Assembly: GCF_030552475.1 (NCBI RefSeq)
Contig: NZ_JAUPED010000021.1
Span: forward strand, 1-47,471
DNA length: 47,471 bases
Direction: 5' to 3'
Source of the DNA: Mariniflexile sp. AS56
GTDB lineage: Bacteria > Bacteroidota > Bacteroidia > Flavobacteriales > Flavobacteriaceae
The translations under genes and the position numbers were made by a program. The notes beneath the pieces were generated by a model. That model ran no database searches, was not told where the DNA came from, and was given only the letters and a program-made list of their open reading frames with translations. This document shows positions 7,534-14,794 of the stretch, piece after piece (the first letter of the stretch is position 1; the number at the start of each line of letters is the position of its first letter).

Positions 7534-7578
7534 TCTTCTTTATAACAAACAAATTGCTTCACCCCGTTCGCAATGACG
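7503..7578. repeat. Palindromic repeat R2, copy d across the trpF stop
   Basis: This 76-base copy runs from CGTCATTACGA to CGCAATGACG, with terminal inverted repeats. Its left part supplies the last nine codons of trpF and the TAA at 7531-7533; the rest fills the gap before trpB. Confidence 0.82.
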
Positions 7579-7592
7579 CTAATAGAAATACT

Positions 7593-8774
7593 ATGAATTA
7601 CAACGTAAACGAAAAAGGCTACTATGGAGAATTTGGAGGTGCCTTTATACCAGAAATGCTGTATCCAAATGTAGAAGAGTTGCGCCAAAACTATTTAAAA
7701 GTCATGGCAGAACCTGAGTTTCAAAAAGAGTTCAACCAACTATTAAAAGATTATGTAGGGCGCCCTTCCCCTCTTTATTTAGCAAAACGTCTTTCAGAAA
7801 AATACAATACCAAAATTTATTTAAAGCGTGAAGATTTAAACCACACAGGGGCACACAAAATAAATAATACTGTTGGGCAAATACTCATGGCAAAACGTTT
7901 GGGTAAAACCCGTATTATTGCCGAAACTGGCGCAGGTCAACATGGTGTGGCTACTGCCACCGTTTGTGCTTTAATGGGCTTAGAATGCATTGTTTATATG
8001 GGCGAAATTGATATTGCACGACAAGCACCAAATGTGGCTCGAATGAAAATGTTGGGTGCGACCGTTGTTCCTGCATTATCGGGAAGTCGCACCTTAAAAG
8101 ATGCTACCAACGAGGCGATTCGTGATTGGATTAACAACCCCGTAAATACACATTATATAATTGGTTCGGCTATTGGCCCACACCCCTATCCAGATATGGT
8201 AACCCGTTTTCAAGCCATCATTTCAGAAGAAATAAAATGGCAATTAAAAGAACACGAAGGGCGTGAAAACCCAGATTACGTTGTTGCCTGTATTGGTGGC
8301 GGTAGTAATGCTGCAGGTACTTATTATCACTATTTACATGAACCAGACGTAAACATTATAGCGGTTGAAGCTGCTGGTTTGGGTGTCGATTCTGGTGAAA
8401 GTGCAGCTACTTCCGTATTAGGGAAAGAGGGTGTTATACATGGTTGTAAAACCCTTTTAATGCAAACTCCAGATGGTCAAATTACAGAGCCTTATTCTAT
8501 TTCAGCAGGTTTAGACTACCCTGGTGTTGGCCCTATGCACGCGCATTTAGCGAAAACAGGTCGTGCTGAATTCATGTCTATTACAGACGATCAAGCTATG
8601 AAAGCAGGTTTGGAATTATGCAAGTTAGAAGGCATCATTCCTGCGATAGAAAGTTCGCATGCTCTGGCCATTTTTGAACAAAAAACATTTAAACCAAACG
8701 ATGTGGTGGTAGTAAGTTTATCTGGTCGTGGTGATAAAGATTTACAAAATTATATCGAATATTTTAAAATATAA
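7593..8774 (+). CDS. trpB: Tryptophan synthase beta chain
   Basis: The 393-residue PLP enzyme joins indole and serine to make tryptophan. NHTGAHKINNTVGQ carries the PLP lysine, AETGAGQHG the catalytic glutamate, and GGGSNAAG the phosphate-binding loop. I place the start at ATG 7593 (MNYNVNEKGYYGEFGG), which matches the family. An upstream in-frame start at 7554 would translate part of repeat R2 and is not credible. TrpA is the next gene, 137 bases away, with a repeat R1 copy in the gap. Confidence 0.96.
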   Translation: MNYNVNEKGYYGEFGGAFIPEMLYPNVEELRQNYLKVMAEPEFQKEFNQLLKDYVGRPSPLYLAKRLSEKYNTKIYLKREDLNHTGAHKINNTVGQILMAKRLGKTRIIAETGAGQHGVATATVCALMGLECIVYMGEIDIARQAPNVARMKMLGATVVPALSGSRTLKDATNEAIRDWINNPVNTHYIIGSAIGPHPYPDMVTRFQAIISEEIKWQLKEHEGRENPDYVVACIGGGSNAAGTYYHYLHEPDVNIIAVEAAGLGVDSGESAATSVLGKEGVIHGCKTLLMQTPDGQITEPYSISAGLDYPGVGPMHAHLAKTGRAEFMSITDDQAMKAGLELCKLEGIIPAIESSHALAIFEQKTFKPNDVVVVSLSGRGDKDLQNYIEYFKI

Positions 8775-8779
8775 ATTTT

Positions 8780-8857
8780 GGGCGTTACCACAAGGGTCGG
8801 GCTTTCGCAAGTCGCTCTCAAAAAGAGGAGCTCCAACAATTGCTCAATCCCTAACGC
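8780..8857. repeat. Dispersed repeat R1, copy b (trpB-trpA gap)
   Basis: This 78-base copy has the same ends as copy a: GGGCGTTACCACAAGGGTC at the left and CAATCCCTAACGC at the right. The centre is unrelated to copy a and holds a short inverted stretch (CTCTCAAAAAGAGGAG). Confidence 0.85.
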
Positions 8858-8911
8858 ACATTCAGATTCTAAGAAAATTATTCGTGAATTAGTGGCAATA
8901 AATATTACAAA

Positions 8912-9676
8912 ATGAACAGAATAAATAAAAAACTACAAGAAGACAAAAAGTTATTATCTATATACTTTACCGCAGGGTACCCTACTTTAAATGATACTGT
9001 TTCCGTTATTCAAAACCTTGAAAAGAGCGGTGTAGATATGATTGAAATTGGATTGCCTTTTAGCGACCCATTAGCCGACGGACCAACCATTCAAGCCAGT
9101 TCAACACAAGCTTTAAAGAATGGTATGACTACTGAAGTGCTTTTCAATCAATTAAAAGATATCAGACAATCTGTTTCTATTCCATTAATCATCATGGGTT
9201 ACTTCAACCCAATGCTTCAATATGGTGTTGAAGCTTTCTGTAAAAAATGTCAAGAAATAGGTGTCGATGGTTTAATTATCCCCGATTTACCCGTGGATGT
9301 TTACAATGAAGAATACAAAGCGACCTTTGAAAAATACGGACTTATAAACGTCTTTTTAATTACCCCACAAACATCTGTAGAACGCATCAACTTTATAGAC
9401 TCTATTTCAAACGGGTTTATTTATATGGTTAGTAGTGCCAGCGTTACGGGATCGCAATCTGGTTTTGGAGACGAACAAACCAAGTACTTTAAACGAATTG
9501 CAGACATGAATTTAAAAAACCCACAAGTCATTGGGTTTGGTATTTCAGACAACACCACTTTTACACAAGCAACACAATACGCTAAAGGCGCCATAATTGG
9601 TAGTGCCTTTATCAAACATTTATCAACTAAACCAGTCCATTCTATAAACGACTTTGTAAACTTTATAGTAAAATAA
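8912..9676 (+). CDS. trpA: Tryptophan synthase alpha chain
   Basis: The 254-residue TIM-barrel subunit cleaves indole-3-glycerol phosphate and channels indole to TrpB. The catalytic glutamate is in MIEIGLPFSDPLADGPTIQ and the catalytic aspartate in the IIPDLPVD stretch. SSASVTGS and GFGIS form the phosphate site. It closes the trp operon. The NADH dehydrogenase gene starts only 7 bases after its stop, so read-through is likely. Confidence 0.96.
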   Translation: MNRINKKLQEDKKLLSIYFTAGYPTLNDTVSVIQNLEKSGVDMIEIGLPFSDPLADGPTIQASSTQALKNGMTTEVLFNQLKDIRQSVSIPLIIMGYFNPMLQYGVEAFCKKCQEIGVDGLIIPDLPVDVYNEEYKATFEKYGLINVFLITPQTSVERINFIDSISNGFIYMVSSASVTGSQSGFGDEQTKYFKRIADMNLKNPQVIGFGISDNTTFTQATQYAKGAIIGSAFIKHLSTKPVHSINDFVNFIVK

Positions 9677-9683
9677 AAACACC

Positions 9684-10973
9684 ATGGCTAACGTACAAAA
9701 AATAGTAATTGTAGGCGCAGGATTTGCCGGATTACAACTAGCTCAAGAGTTAATTAACCACCCTAATTATGAAATTTATTTAATAGATAAACATAATTTT
9801 CATCAATTTCAGCCACTAATGTATCAGGTGGCAACTGCACGACTAGAACCTGCAAGTATTTCTTTTCCTTTGCGAAAAGTGTTTCAAAAAGCGAAAAATG
9901 TACGTATTAGAATTGCGAAAGTGCGCGAAATAGATCACGAAGGCAAATCAGTCAGAACCTCTATTGGCAATTTTGAATATGACCATTTGGTACTTGCTAT
10001 TGGCTGTACAACCAATTATTTTGGGAACGCAAACCTAAAGGATTATGCCTACCCAATGAAAACCATTCCAGAGGCGATTCAGCTTAGAAACCGTATTTTA
10101 CAAACTTTTGAAGATGCTCTAAATACAACAGACCCAAATAAACTTCAGGCATTATTAAATTTTGTAATTGTTGGTGGTGGCCCTACTGGCGTAGAATTAT
10201 CTGGCGCTTTAGCCGAAATGAAACGTAACATTCTCCCAAAAGATTATCCTGATAAAGATTTCTCTAAACTTACTATTTATTTGTTAGAAGGTACGCCACA
10301 TACCTTGAGCCCTATGAGTGAAGGGTCTCAAAAAATGTCGCAAAAGTATTTAGAAGAATTAGGCGTTGTTGTTAAAACAAGTACCATTGTTAACGATTAC
10401 GATGGGCTTACTGTAACATTAAACAACGGTGAAAAAATAGAATCTAAAAACGTTATTTGGGCAGCCGGTGTTACTGGAAATATAATTAAAGGACTTCCTA
10501 GTGAGTGCTCTACTAGAGGTAACAGGCTTGTAGTAAATCGTTTTAACGAGGTTAAAAATTTAGACAATGTCTATGCCCTAGGTGATATTGCTTTTATGGA
10601 AACACCTAACAACCCACACGGTCATGCACAGGTAGCGAGTGTAGCACAACAGCAGGCTGCGCTATTAGCTAAAAACTTTAAAAACGTGAGTGCTAACAAA
10701 CCTAAAAAAGAGTTTGAATATGCCGATAAAGGCTCTATGGCAACCATTGGAAAACGTAAAGCAGTAGTCGATTTACCAAAATTTAGCTTTCAAGGGCGTT
10801 TGGCTTGGTTCACTTGGATGTTTATACACTTAATGCTTATTTTAAGTGTTAAAAACAAACTACTCATTTTCATGAACTGGTTTATTAGTTATTTTAATAA
10901 CGATAGTACCTTGCGAATTATAATGAAACCAGCAGCTGTAAAAGTAAAAACAAAGAAGGATTATACTAATTAG
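9684..10973 (+). CDS. Type II NADH dehydrogenase (NAD(P)/FAD-dependent oxidoreductase)
   Basis: The 429-residue flavoprotein has an N-terminal FAD-binding motif VIVGAGFAGLQLAQEL and a second dinucleotide-binding motif FVIVGGGPTGVELSGALAE. DKHNFHQFQPLMYQVA and YALGDIAFM are typical of NDH-2 enzymes, which pass electrons from NADH to menaquinone without pumping protons. A hydrophobic C-terminal stretch (WFTWMFIHLMLILSV) probably holds it to the inner membrane. It lies 7 bases after trpA but has no known part in tryptophan synthesis. Its last five codons lie inside a 30-base perfect palindrome. Confidence 0.9.
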   Translation: MANVQKIVIVGAGFAGLQLAQELINHPNYEIYLIDKHNFHQFQPLMYQVATARLEPASISFPLRKVFQKAKNVRIRIAKVREIDHEGKSVRTSIGNFEYDHLVLAIGCTTNYFGNANLKDYAYPMKTIPEAIQLRNRILQTFEDALNTTDPNKLQALLNFVIVGGGPTGVELSGALAEMKRNILPKDYPDKDFSKLTIYLLEGTPHTLSPMSEGSQKMSQKYLEELGVVVKTSTIVNDYDGLTVTLNNGEKIESKNVIWAAGVTGNIIKGLPSECSTRGNRLVVNRFNEVKNLDNVYALGDIAFMETPNNPHGHAQVASVAQQQAALLAKNFKNVSANKPKKEFEYADKGSMATIGKRKAVVDLPKFSFQGRLAWFTWMFIHLMLILSVKNKLLIFMNWFISYFNNDSTLRIIMKPAAVKVKTKKDYTN

Positions 10974-10984
10974 TATAATCCTTC
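10955..10984. terminator. Perfect palindrome, shared terminator of convergent genes
   Basis: The 30 bases from GAAGGATTATACTAA to TTAGTATAATCCTTC are a perfect palindrome. They include the stop codon of the NADH dehydrogenase. On the minus strand the hairpin is followed by a T-rich run, so it can also end the DUF4331-type gene pair that comes from the right. Confidence 0.7.
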
Positions 10985-11014
10985 AAAAAAATTAATTAAA
11001 ACTATAGGGTTATT

Positions 11015-11629
11015 TTACCACGGAGATGCTAAGTATGGAAATGAGCTTAAAAAAGCCTTATCATTTGCGTCTACATGATCATCAGAAAATTGTGGAAACT
11101 CGGGGTTAGATAATCCTTCTTCACCTCCAAAAATCAAAATAAGTTCTACCGTAATAACATCATCGGCCAGGGCTCTTCCTGTTAGCACATTGGTGCCATC
11201 AAAAAAGGTAGTCGGTTTAATCATAGATACGGTTAAGACATCTGTAGCTAAGGCTGTTGTAAAGTCTTTAGCTGTAAAACCCAATGCATTCTTATCTGTA
11301 TCCAATTTAAAAGCAGGACTTAAACCCATTAAGTTGTTTTGAAACATAGGTTGAAATAAGGCACCTTGTTCTGACGGGATGGTCACATTAAAAGCATCTT
11401 TACTTCCTTTAGAAACGAAAACCGTATTAATGGCAGGTCTGCCCATTTGGTCTTCTTGCATCCATGTGGCATCTAAAAACGGATTTTCTTTATCCTTTGT
11501 TTTTTTTGAAAAGGACTCTTGATTTAGCGCTAATAAATCCGCAGTATCTTCTGTATAATTTTCTTTTTCACAACTTAGAAATGCTATAGCTACTACAACA
11601 ATTCCTAACATATATTTTATTGTTTTCAT
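11015..11629 (-). CDS. DUF4331-type protein, C-terminal half (copy 1), lipoprotein
   Basis: This 204-residue protein starts with a lipoprotein signal (IAFLSC, Cys about 20). It contains QEDQMGRPAINTVF and the ending DANDKAFLSSFPYLASPW, which correspond to the C-terminal part of DUF4331 proteins. The N-terminal part is a separate gene 19 bases upstream (11649-12308). Close relative: 25141-25710, with nearly the same motifs. Function is unknown; the pair should act together at the envelope. Confidence 0.72.
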   Translation of the reverse strand: MKTIKYMLGIVVVAIAFLSCEKENYTEDTADLLALNQESFSKKTKDKENPFLDATWMQEDQMGRPAINTVFVSKGSKDAFNVTIPSEQGALFQPMFQNNLMGLSPAFKLDTDKNALGFTAKDFTTALATDVLTVSMIKPTTFFDGTNVLTGRALADDVITVELILIFGGEEGLSNPEFPQFSDDHVDANDKAFLSSFPYLASPW

Positions 11630-11648
11630 GATTATTCTTTTTAGTAAA

Positions 11649-12308
11649 TTATTGTTTTCTTTTAGTTTCTACCCATGCATTTATAGAATCTGAATTCCCT
11701 AATAATGCTTTAGGCACTTCTACAACAACAGATAGTACATTGGTTCCAGCAAACGTATCTACACCTGTTTCAAGAAAACCATTCGCTTTACCATCAAGAA
11801 TTGCCGAATATTGAGCAAAATCAAAAAAGAAAGGATCGTCTCTTGGGCCCGCAAAATATGTAATTCCGTTTGCAGAAGTTTCTACTTGAGGGTTTTGATT
11901 GTAATTGGTAATTTTTACCGAATTCACTTCTGTACTAGAATTGGAGTTAGGTTTGCTTATCAATCCTGTTTGACTAGGCACAATAGGTCCTAAAAAGTAC
12001 ATGCGCTTGTTTTTGGGCGCTGCCTGAATAACTAAATCTTCAACACCATCACCATTTGTATCGATGTTAAATTCGATCATAATGTTCTCATTAAATTGGG
12101 CTTTTTTAGTAGCTGAGGGGCTTAATAAACCTTGAACATTCGCAACAAACACCAGGTTATCTGTGTTTTCACCTTGAAAGGCATAGAAGTCTGTGATGTC
12201 ACTTTCACCTCCTGCCACGGCTGGAGCATCAATGTGATCTGCGGCAATAATAAAAAGACCTGCAAACACAACTGCACCAATTGTTACATACTTTTTTAAA
12301 TTTTTCAT
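11649..12308 (-). CDS. DUF4331-type protein, N-terminal half (copy 1), secreted
   Basis: The 219-residue protein has a signal peptide (about 1-22) followed by AADHIDAPAVAGGESDITDFYAFQGEN, the usual opening of DUF4331 domains. It also has GPRDDPFFFDFAQYSAI. It ends at about 220 residues, where a full-length DUF4331 would continue; the remainder is encoded by the next gene. Its paralogue at 25739-26395 shares these motifs. No catalytic residues are recognisable. The duplicate pair here lacks the TPR and TonB-receptor genes found next to the other copy. Confidence 0.78.
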   Translation of the reverse strand: MKNLKKYVTIGAVVFAGLFIIAADHIDAPAVAGGESDITDFYAFQGENTDNLVFVANVQGLLSPSATKKAQFNENIMIEFNIDTNGDGVEDLVIQAAPKNKRMYFLGPIVPSQTGLISKPNSNSSTEVNSVKITNYNQNPQVETSANGITYFAGPRDDPFFFDFAQYSAILDGKANGFLETGVDTFAGTNVLSVVVEVPKALLGNSDSINAWVETKRKQ

Positions 12309-12704
12309 TGGATTAATTTTTAATTATTAAGTAATATTACTTAATAACGCTTACGTAAAAATTAAGATTCCGGTTTTACATATTTGAATATATTTTATTT
12401 TTTATGTTAAAACATTGTGTTTTTATCAGAAAAACCTACTTTAATTGAATGAATTTACAATTAAATTCAATTAAGAATAGAAATAAAAGCCAACCTGTAG
12501 TTTTAACGTCAATAACTTAAACATGGCATTTTTATTGATACTACACTTGAAAGGAACCGGATTTTAGAAAATCGATTGGGTTGTTTGCTTAAGAACATCC
12601 TTCCTATTCGTTATTTTATAAGTTTTTTAATTATATCCGTTAAATTTTCAGTTTAGAACTATTAACAAGAACAATTCAAATACTATTTTTAAAACCATTA
12701 TAAC
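12309..12704. other. Intergenic region between divergent genes
   Basis: This 396-base AT-rich region separates the divergent DUF4331 pair and the SIMPL gene and should hold both promoters. I see one imperfectly spaced inverted repeat, TTAATTGAAT 12441-12450 with ATTCAATTAA 12465-12474, and no coding frame. No TAnnTTTG box is convincing on either strand. Confidence 0.5.
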
Positions 12705-13436
12705 ATGAAAAAAAATTTAAATGCCATTGTGTTTGCGATCGCCATTATTGGGGCTTCCATTATTTTAGGGAATGCTGTTATTAACAGAAACAAACAAGTA
12801 GGCACTATTTCTGTAACAGGTTTAGGGCAAACCAACTTTACGTCAGATTTAATAGTTTGGGAAGCCAAATTTTCACAAGTGAATAGTGATTTAAAACAAG
12901 CCTATTCCGACCTTAAAAAGGATAAAGAAACCATCACGCTGTATTTAAAATCTAAAGGCTTAAGTGATGATGTTATTGTTTATAAAGCCGTTGAAACTAA
13001 TAAGGAATTTAAGCAAAACTACACAAAAGATGGTAATTATATAGGACAAGAGTTTATTGGATATACCTTAAGTCAAACCGTTCAAATAAATTCTAAGGAG
13101 GTTGAAAAGGTCGAAAAAATTTCACGAGAAGTGACGGAATTATTAAATAAAGGAATCCAATTATATTCTATCGCCCCGAGATACTACTACACAAAACTGG
13201 AAGACTTAAAAATTGAAATGGTGGCACAGGCTACCGATAATGCGCATGTAAGAGCTGAAAGTATTGCAGAAAATTCAGGAACCAAACTGGGTGAACTATC
13301 ACTTGCCCAAATGGGAATTTTTCAAATAACGGGCCAAAATTCAAACGAAGATTACTCTTGGGGTGGAGCCTATAACACTTCATCCAAAGAAAAAACGGCG
13401 TCTATTACCATGAAACTTACGTACCGAGTAAAATAG
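12705..13436 (+). CDS. SIMPL domain-containing envelope protein (DUF541)
   Basis: The 243-residue protein has an N-terminal membrane segment or uncleaved signal (residues 7-25). A SIMPL domain opens with GTISVTGLGQTNFTSDLIVWEAKF and continues to KTASITMKLTYRVK at the end. SIMPL proteins are periplasmic or membrane-anchored oligomers of unclear function. It stands alone, with 107 bases to the lyase-like gene downstream, and has no obvious partner. Confidence 0.85.
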   Translation: MKKNLNAIVFAIAIIGASIILGNAVINRNKQVGTISVTGLGQTNFTSDLIVWEAKFSQVNSDLKQAYSDLKKDKETITLYLKSKGLSDDVIVYKAVETNKEFKQNYTKDGNYIGQEFIGYTLSQTVQINSKEVEKVEKISREVTELLNKGIQLYSIAPRYYYTKLEDLKIEMVAQATDNAHVRAESIAENSGTKLGELSLAQMGIFQITGQNSNEDYSWGGAYNTSSKEKTASITMKLTYRVK

Positions 13437-13500
13437 GAGAATACAATCTATTTACATTAAATAAGCTCAAGATTAAAATAAATTAATAAATCCCTTTTTT

Positions 13501-13541
13501 TAGTATATTTAGTAAACCAAACTGGCTTACTAAATATACTA
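13501..13541. promoter_or_regulatory. 41-bp palindrome with operator-like core, just before the lyase start
   Basis: TAGTATATTTAGTAA (13501-13515) and TTACTAAATATACTA (13527-13541) are perfect complements. The core ACCAAACTGGC extends the symmetry (CCA with TGG). It ends three bases before the ATG at 13545. The core closely matches ACCAATCTGGT at 14749-14759 upstream of the PL6-like gene. It includes TATATTTA, one base from a -7 box. Confidence 0.7.
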
Positions 13542-13544
13542 CTA

Positions 13545-14609
13545 ATGAAACACATACGTATTTTTTCATATATCCTGTTTTTACTAACACAACACGCGAC
13601 TGCTCAAGTTATTCTAAACGCAGATGGTATCGGGAACACCTACGAATTAATAAACTCCGTTTTAGCGCCAGGAAATAATGTTATAGAAGCACCAGATTGC
13701 AGTCATACTCCTTTTGGAAGACACATTGATGAAATTTTTGACGCTGAATTGAACACCAATGTATTTCGTTTTCACATCCATGCGACAGAAGATGACGACC
13801 GCTGCATTAATACGGATAGACAACGTAATGAAATAAAAGTTTACGATAAATCTCCAGATAACCTGAAGGCTATTGAAAGCGAAACAGTTATATATAAATG
13901 GAAGTTTAAAATAGATGCAGGCTTTCAATCAACACCCAATTTTACACATATACACCAATTAAAATCGGTTGGTGGGCTTTATGAAGCGACCCCTATGTAT
14001 ACCTTAACAACCCGTAAAGGAACACCTGATAAACTAGAACTACGTTACGCCGAAACCTCTTCGCAAGTAACCTTAAAACAAACCGATTTAACAGTCTTTA
14101 AAGGGATATGGGTGGATGTTACCGAAACTATAAAATACGGCGTATCTGGCACTTATTCCTTAGAAATGAATAAAGTAAGTGACGGAACCTCCTTGTTTAG
14201 TTACGCTAATAATGCCATAGTTAATTGGCAAACTGGTGCCGATTTTGTAAGACCCAAATGGGGTATTTATAGAAGTTTAATTAGCGTATCAGATTTAAGA
14301 GATGAAACCATGTTGTTTAACAACTTTAGTATCGAAGAGGTTGCGCCGCTTTCCATAGACCACATACATGCGGATGAAGCCCGTATTAAAATTTCACCCA
14401 ACCCGGTAAATGGGACTTATATTTCAATACACGCTTTACCATATAGTTATAATGCTATTCGTATTTACGATCATTTGGGAAAACTTATGAATCACATACA
14501 CACAACTTCAAACACATTAGACGTTTCAAGCTTAAAATCAGGCACTTATTTTATGATTTTAAAAAAGGATAAGAATACAGTGTCTAGCAAAAAACTAATC
14601 ATCAAATAA
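13545..14609 (+). CDS. Secreted polysaccharide-lyase-like protein with T9SS sorting domain
   Basis: The 354-residue protein has a signal peptide (about 1-20, ending ATAQ). It continues with a domain of about 250 residues likely to be a concanavalin-like jelly roll. RQRNEIKVYD, FTHIHQLKS and RPKWGIYRS resemble the Arg/Glu, Gln/His and Tyr active-site strands of jelly-roll lyases (heparin-lyase-I-like, PL7/PL13/PL20 type). Family assignment is uncertain. Residues about 280-354 are a Por-type sorting domain (ISPNPVNGTYIS to the end), so it should leave the cell by type IX secretion. The PL6-like enzyme follows and shares an operator-like site, which suggests a uronate-rich polysaccharide such as alginate. 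Confidence 0.6.
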   Translation: MKHIRIFSYILFLLTQHATAQVILNADGIGNTYELINSVLAPGNNVIEAPDCSHTPFGRHIDEIFDAELNTNVFRFHIHATEDDDRCINTDRQRNEIKVYDKSPDNLKAIESETVIYKWKFKIDAGFQSTPNFTHIHQLKSVGGLYEATPMYTLTTRKGTPDKLELRYAETSSQVTLKQTDLTVFKGIWVDVTETIKYGVSGTYSLEMNKVSDGTSLFSYANNAIVNWQTGADFVRPKWGIYRSLISVSDLRDETMLFNNFSIEEVAPLSIDHIHADEARIKISPNPVNGTYISIHALPYSYNAIRIYDHLGKLMNHIHTTSNTLDVSSLKSGTYFMILKKDKNTVSSKKLIIK

Positions 14610-14714
14610 AACACCCCCTTGACAGAAATTACACTTAATCGATGAAATAATCACTTTCAACCAAAAACCTATAACAACCTAATAGACAGACCGTAACATT
14701 TACATAAAAAAAAG

Positions 14715-14744
14715 TTGTGTAATTTTAAAAAAGATTTATATTTG
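14715..14744 (+). promoter_or_regulatory. Promoter of the PL6-like lyase gene
   Basis: TTG at 14715-14717 and TATATTTG at 14737-14744 are 19 bases apart, a full match to the Bacteroidota consensus. The start codon is 51 bases downstream of the -7 box. Confidence 0.75.
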
Positions 14745-14766
14745 GAAAACCAATCTGGTAAACCAA
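14742..14766. promoter_or_regulatory. Operator-like palindrome overlapping the PL6 promoter
   Basis: The site reads TTGG-aaa-ACCA-ATC-TGGT-aaa-CCAA: eight of eleven positions per arm are symmetric. It overlaps the end of the -7 box and the expected transcription start, the place for a repressor. Its core is shared with the palindrome at 13501-13541. A GntR- or LacI-type regulator is plausible; none is encoded nearby. Confidence 0.62.
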
Positions 14767-14794
14767 TTTAAATTATTCACTAAATGCTACAAAA

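Noticed and set aside
7554-7592. In-frame earlier start for trpB
   Set aside because: It would translate the right arm of an R2 repeat (LHPVRNDANRNT) and does not resemble any TrpB N-terminus; ATG 7593 does.
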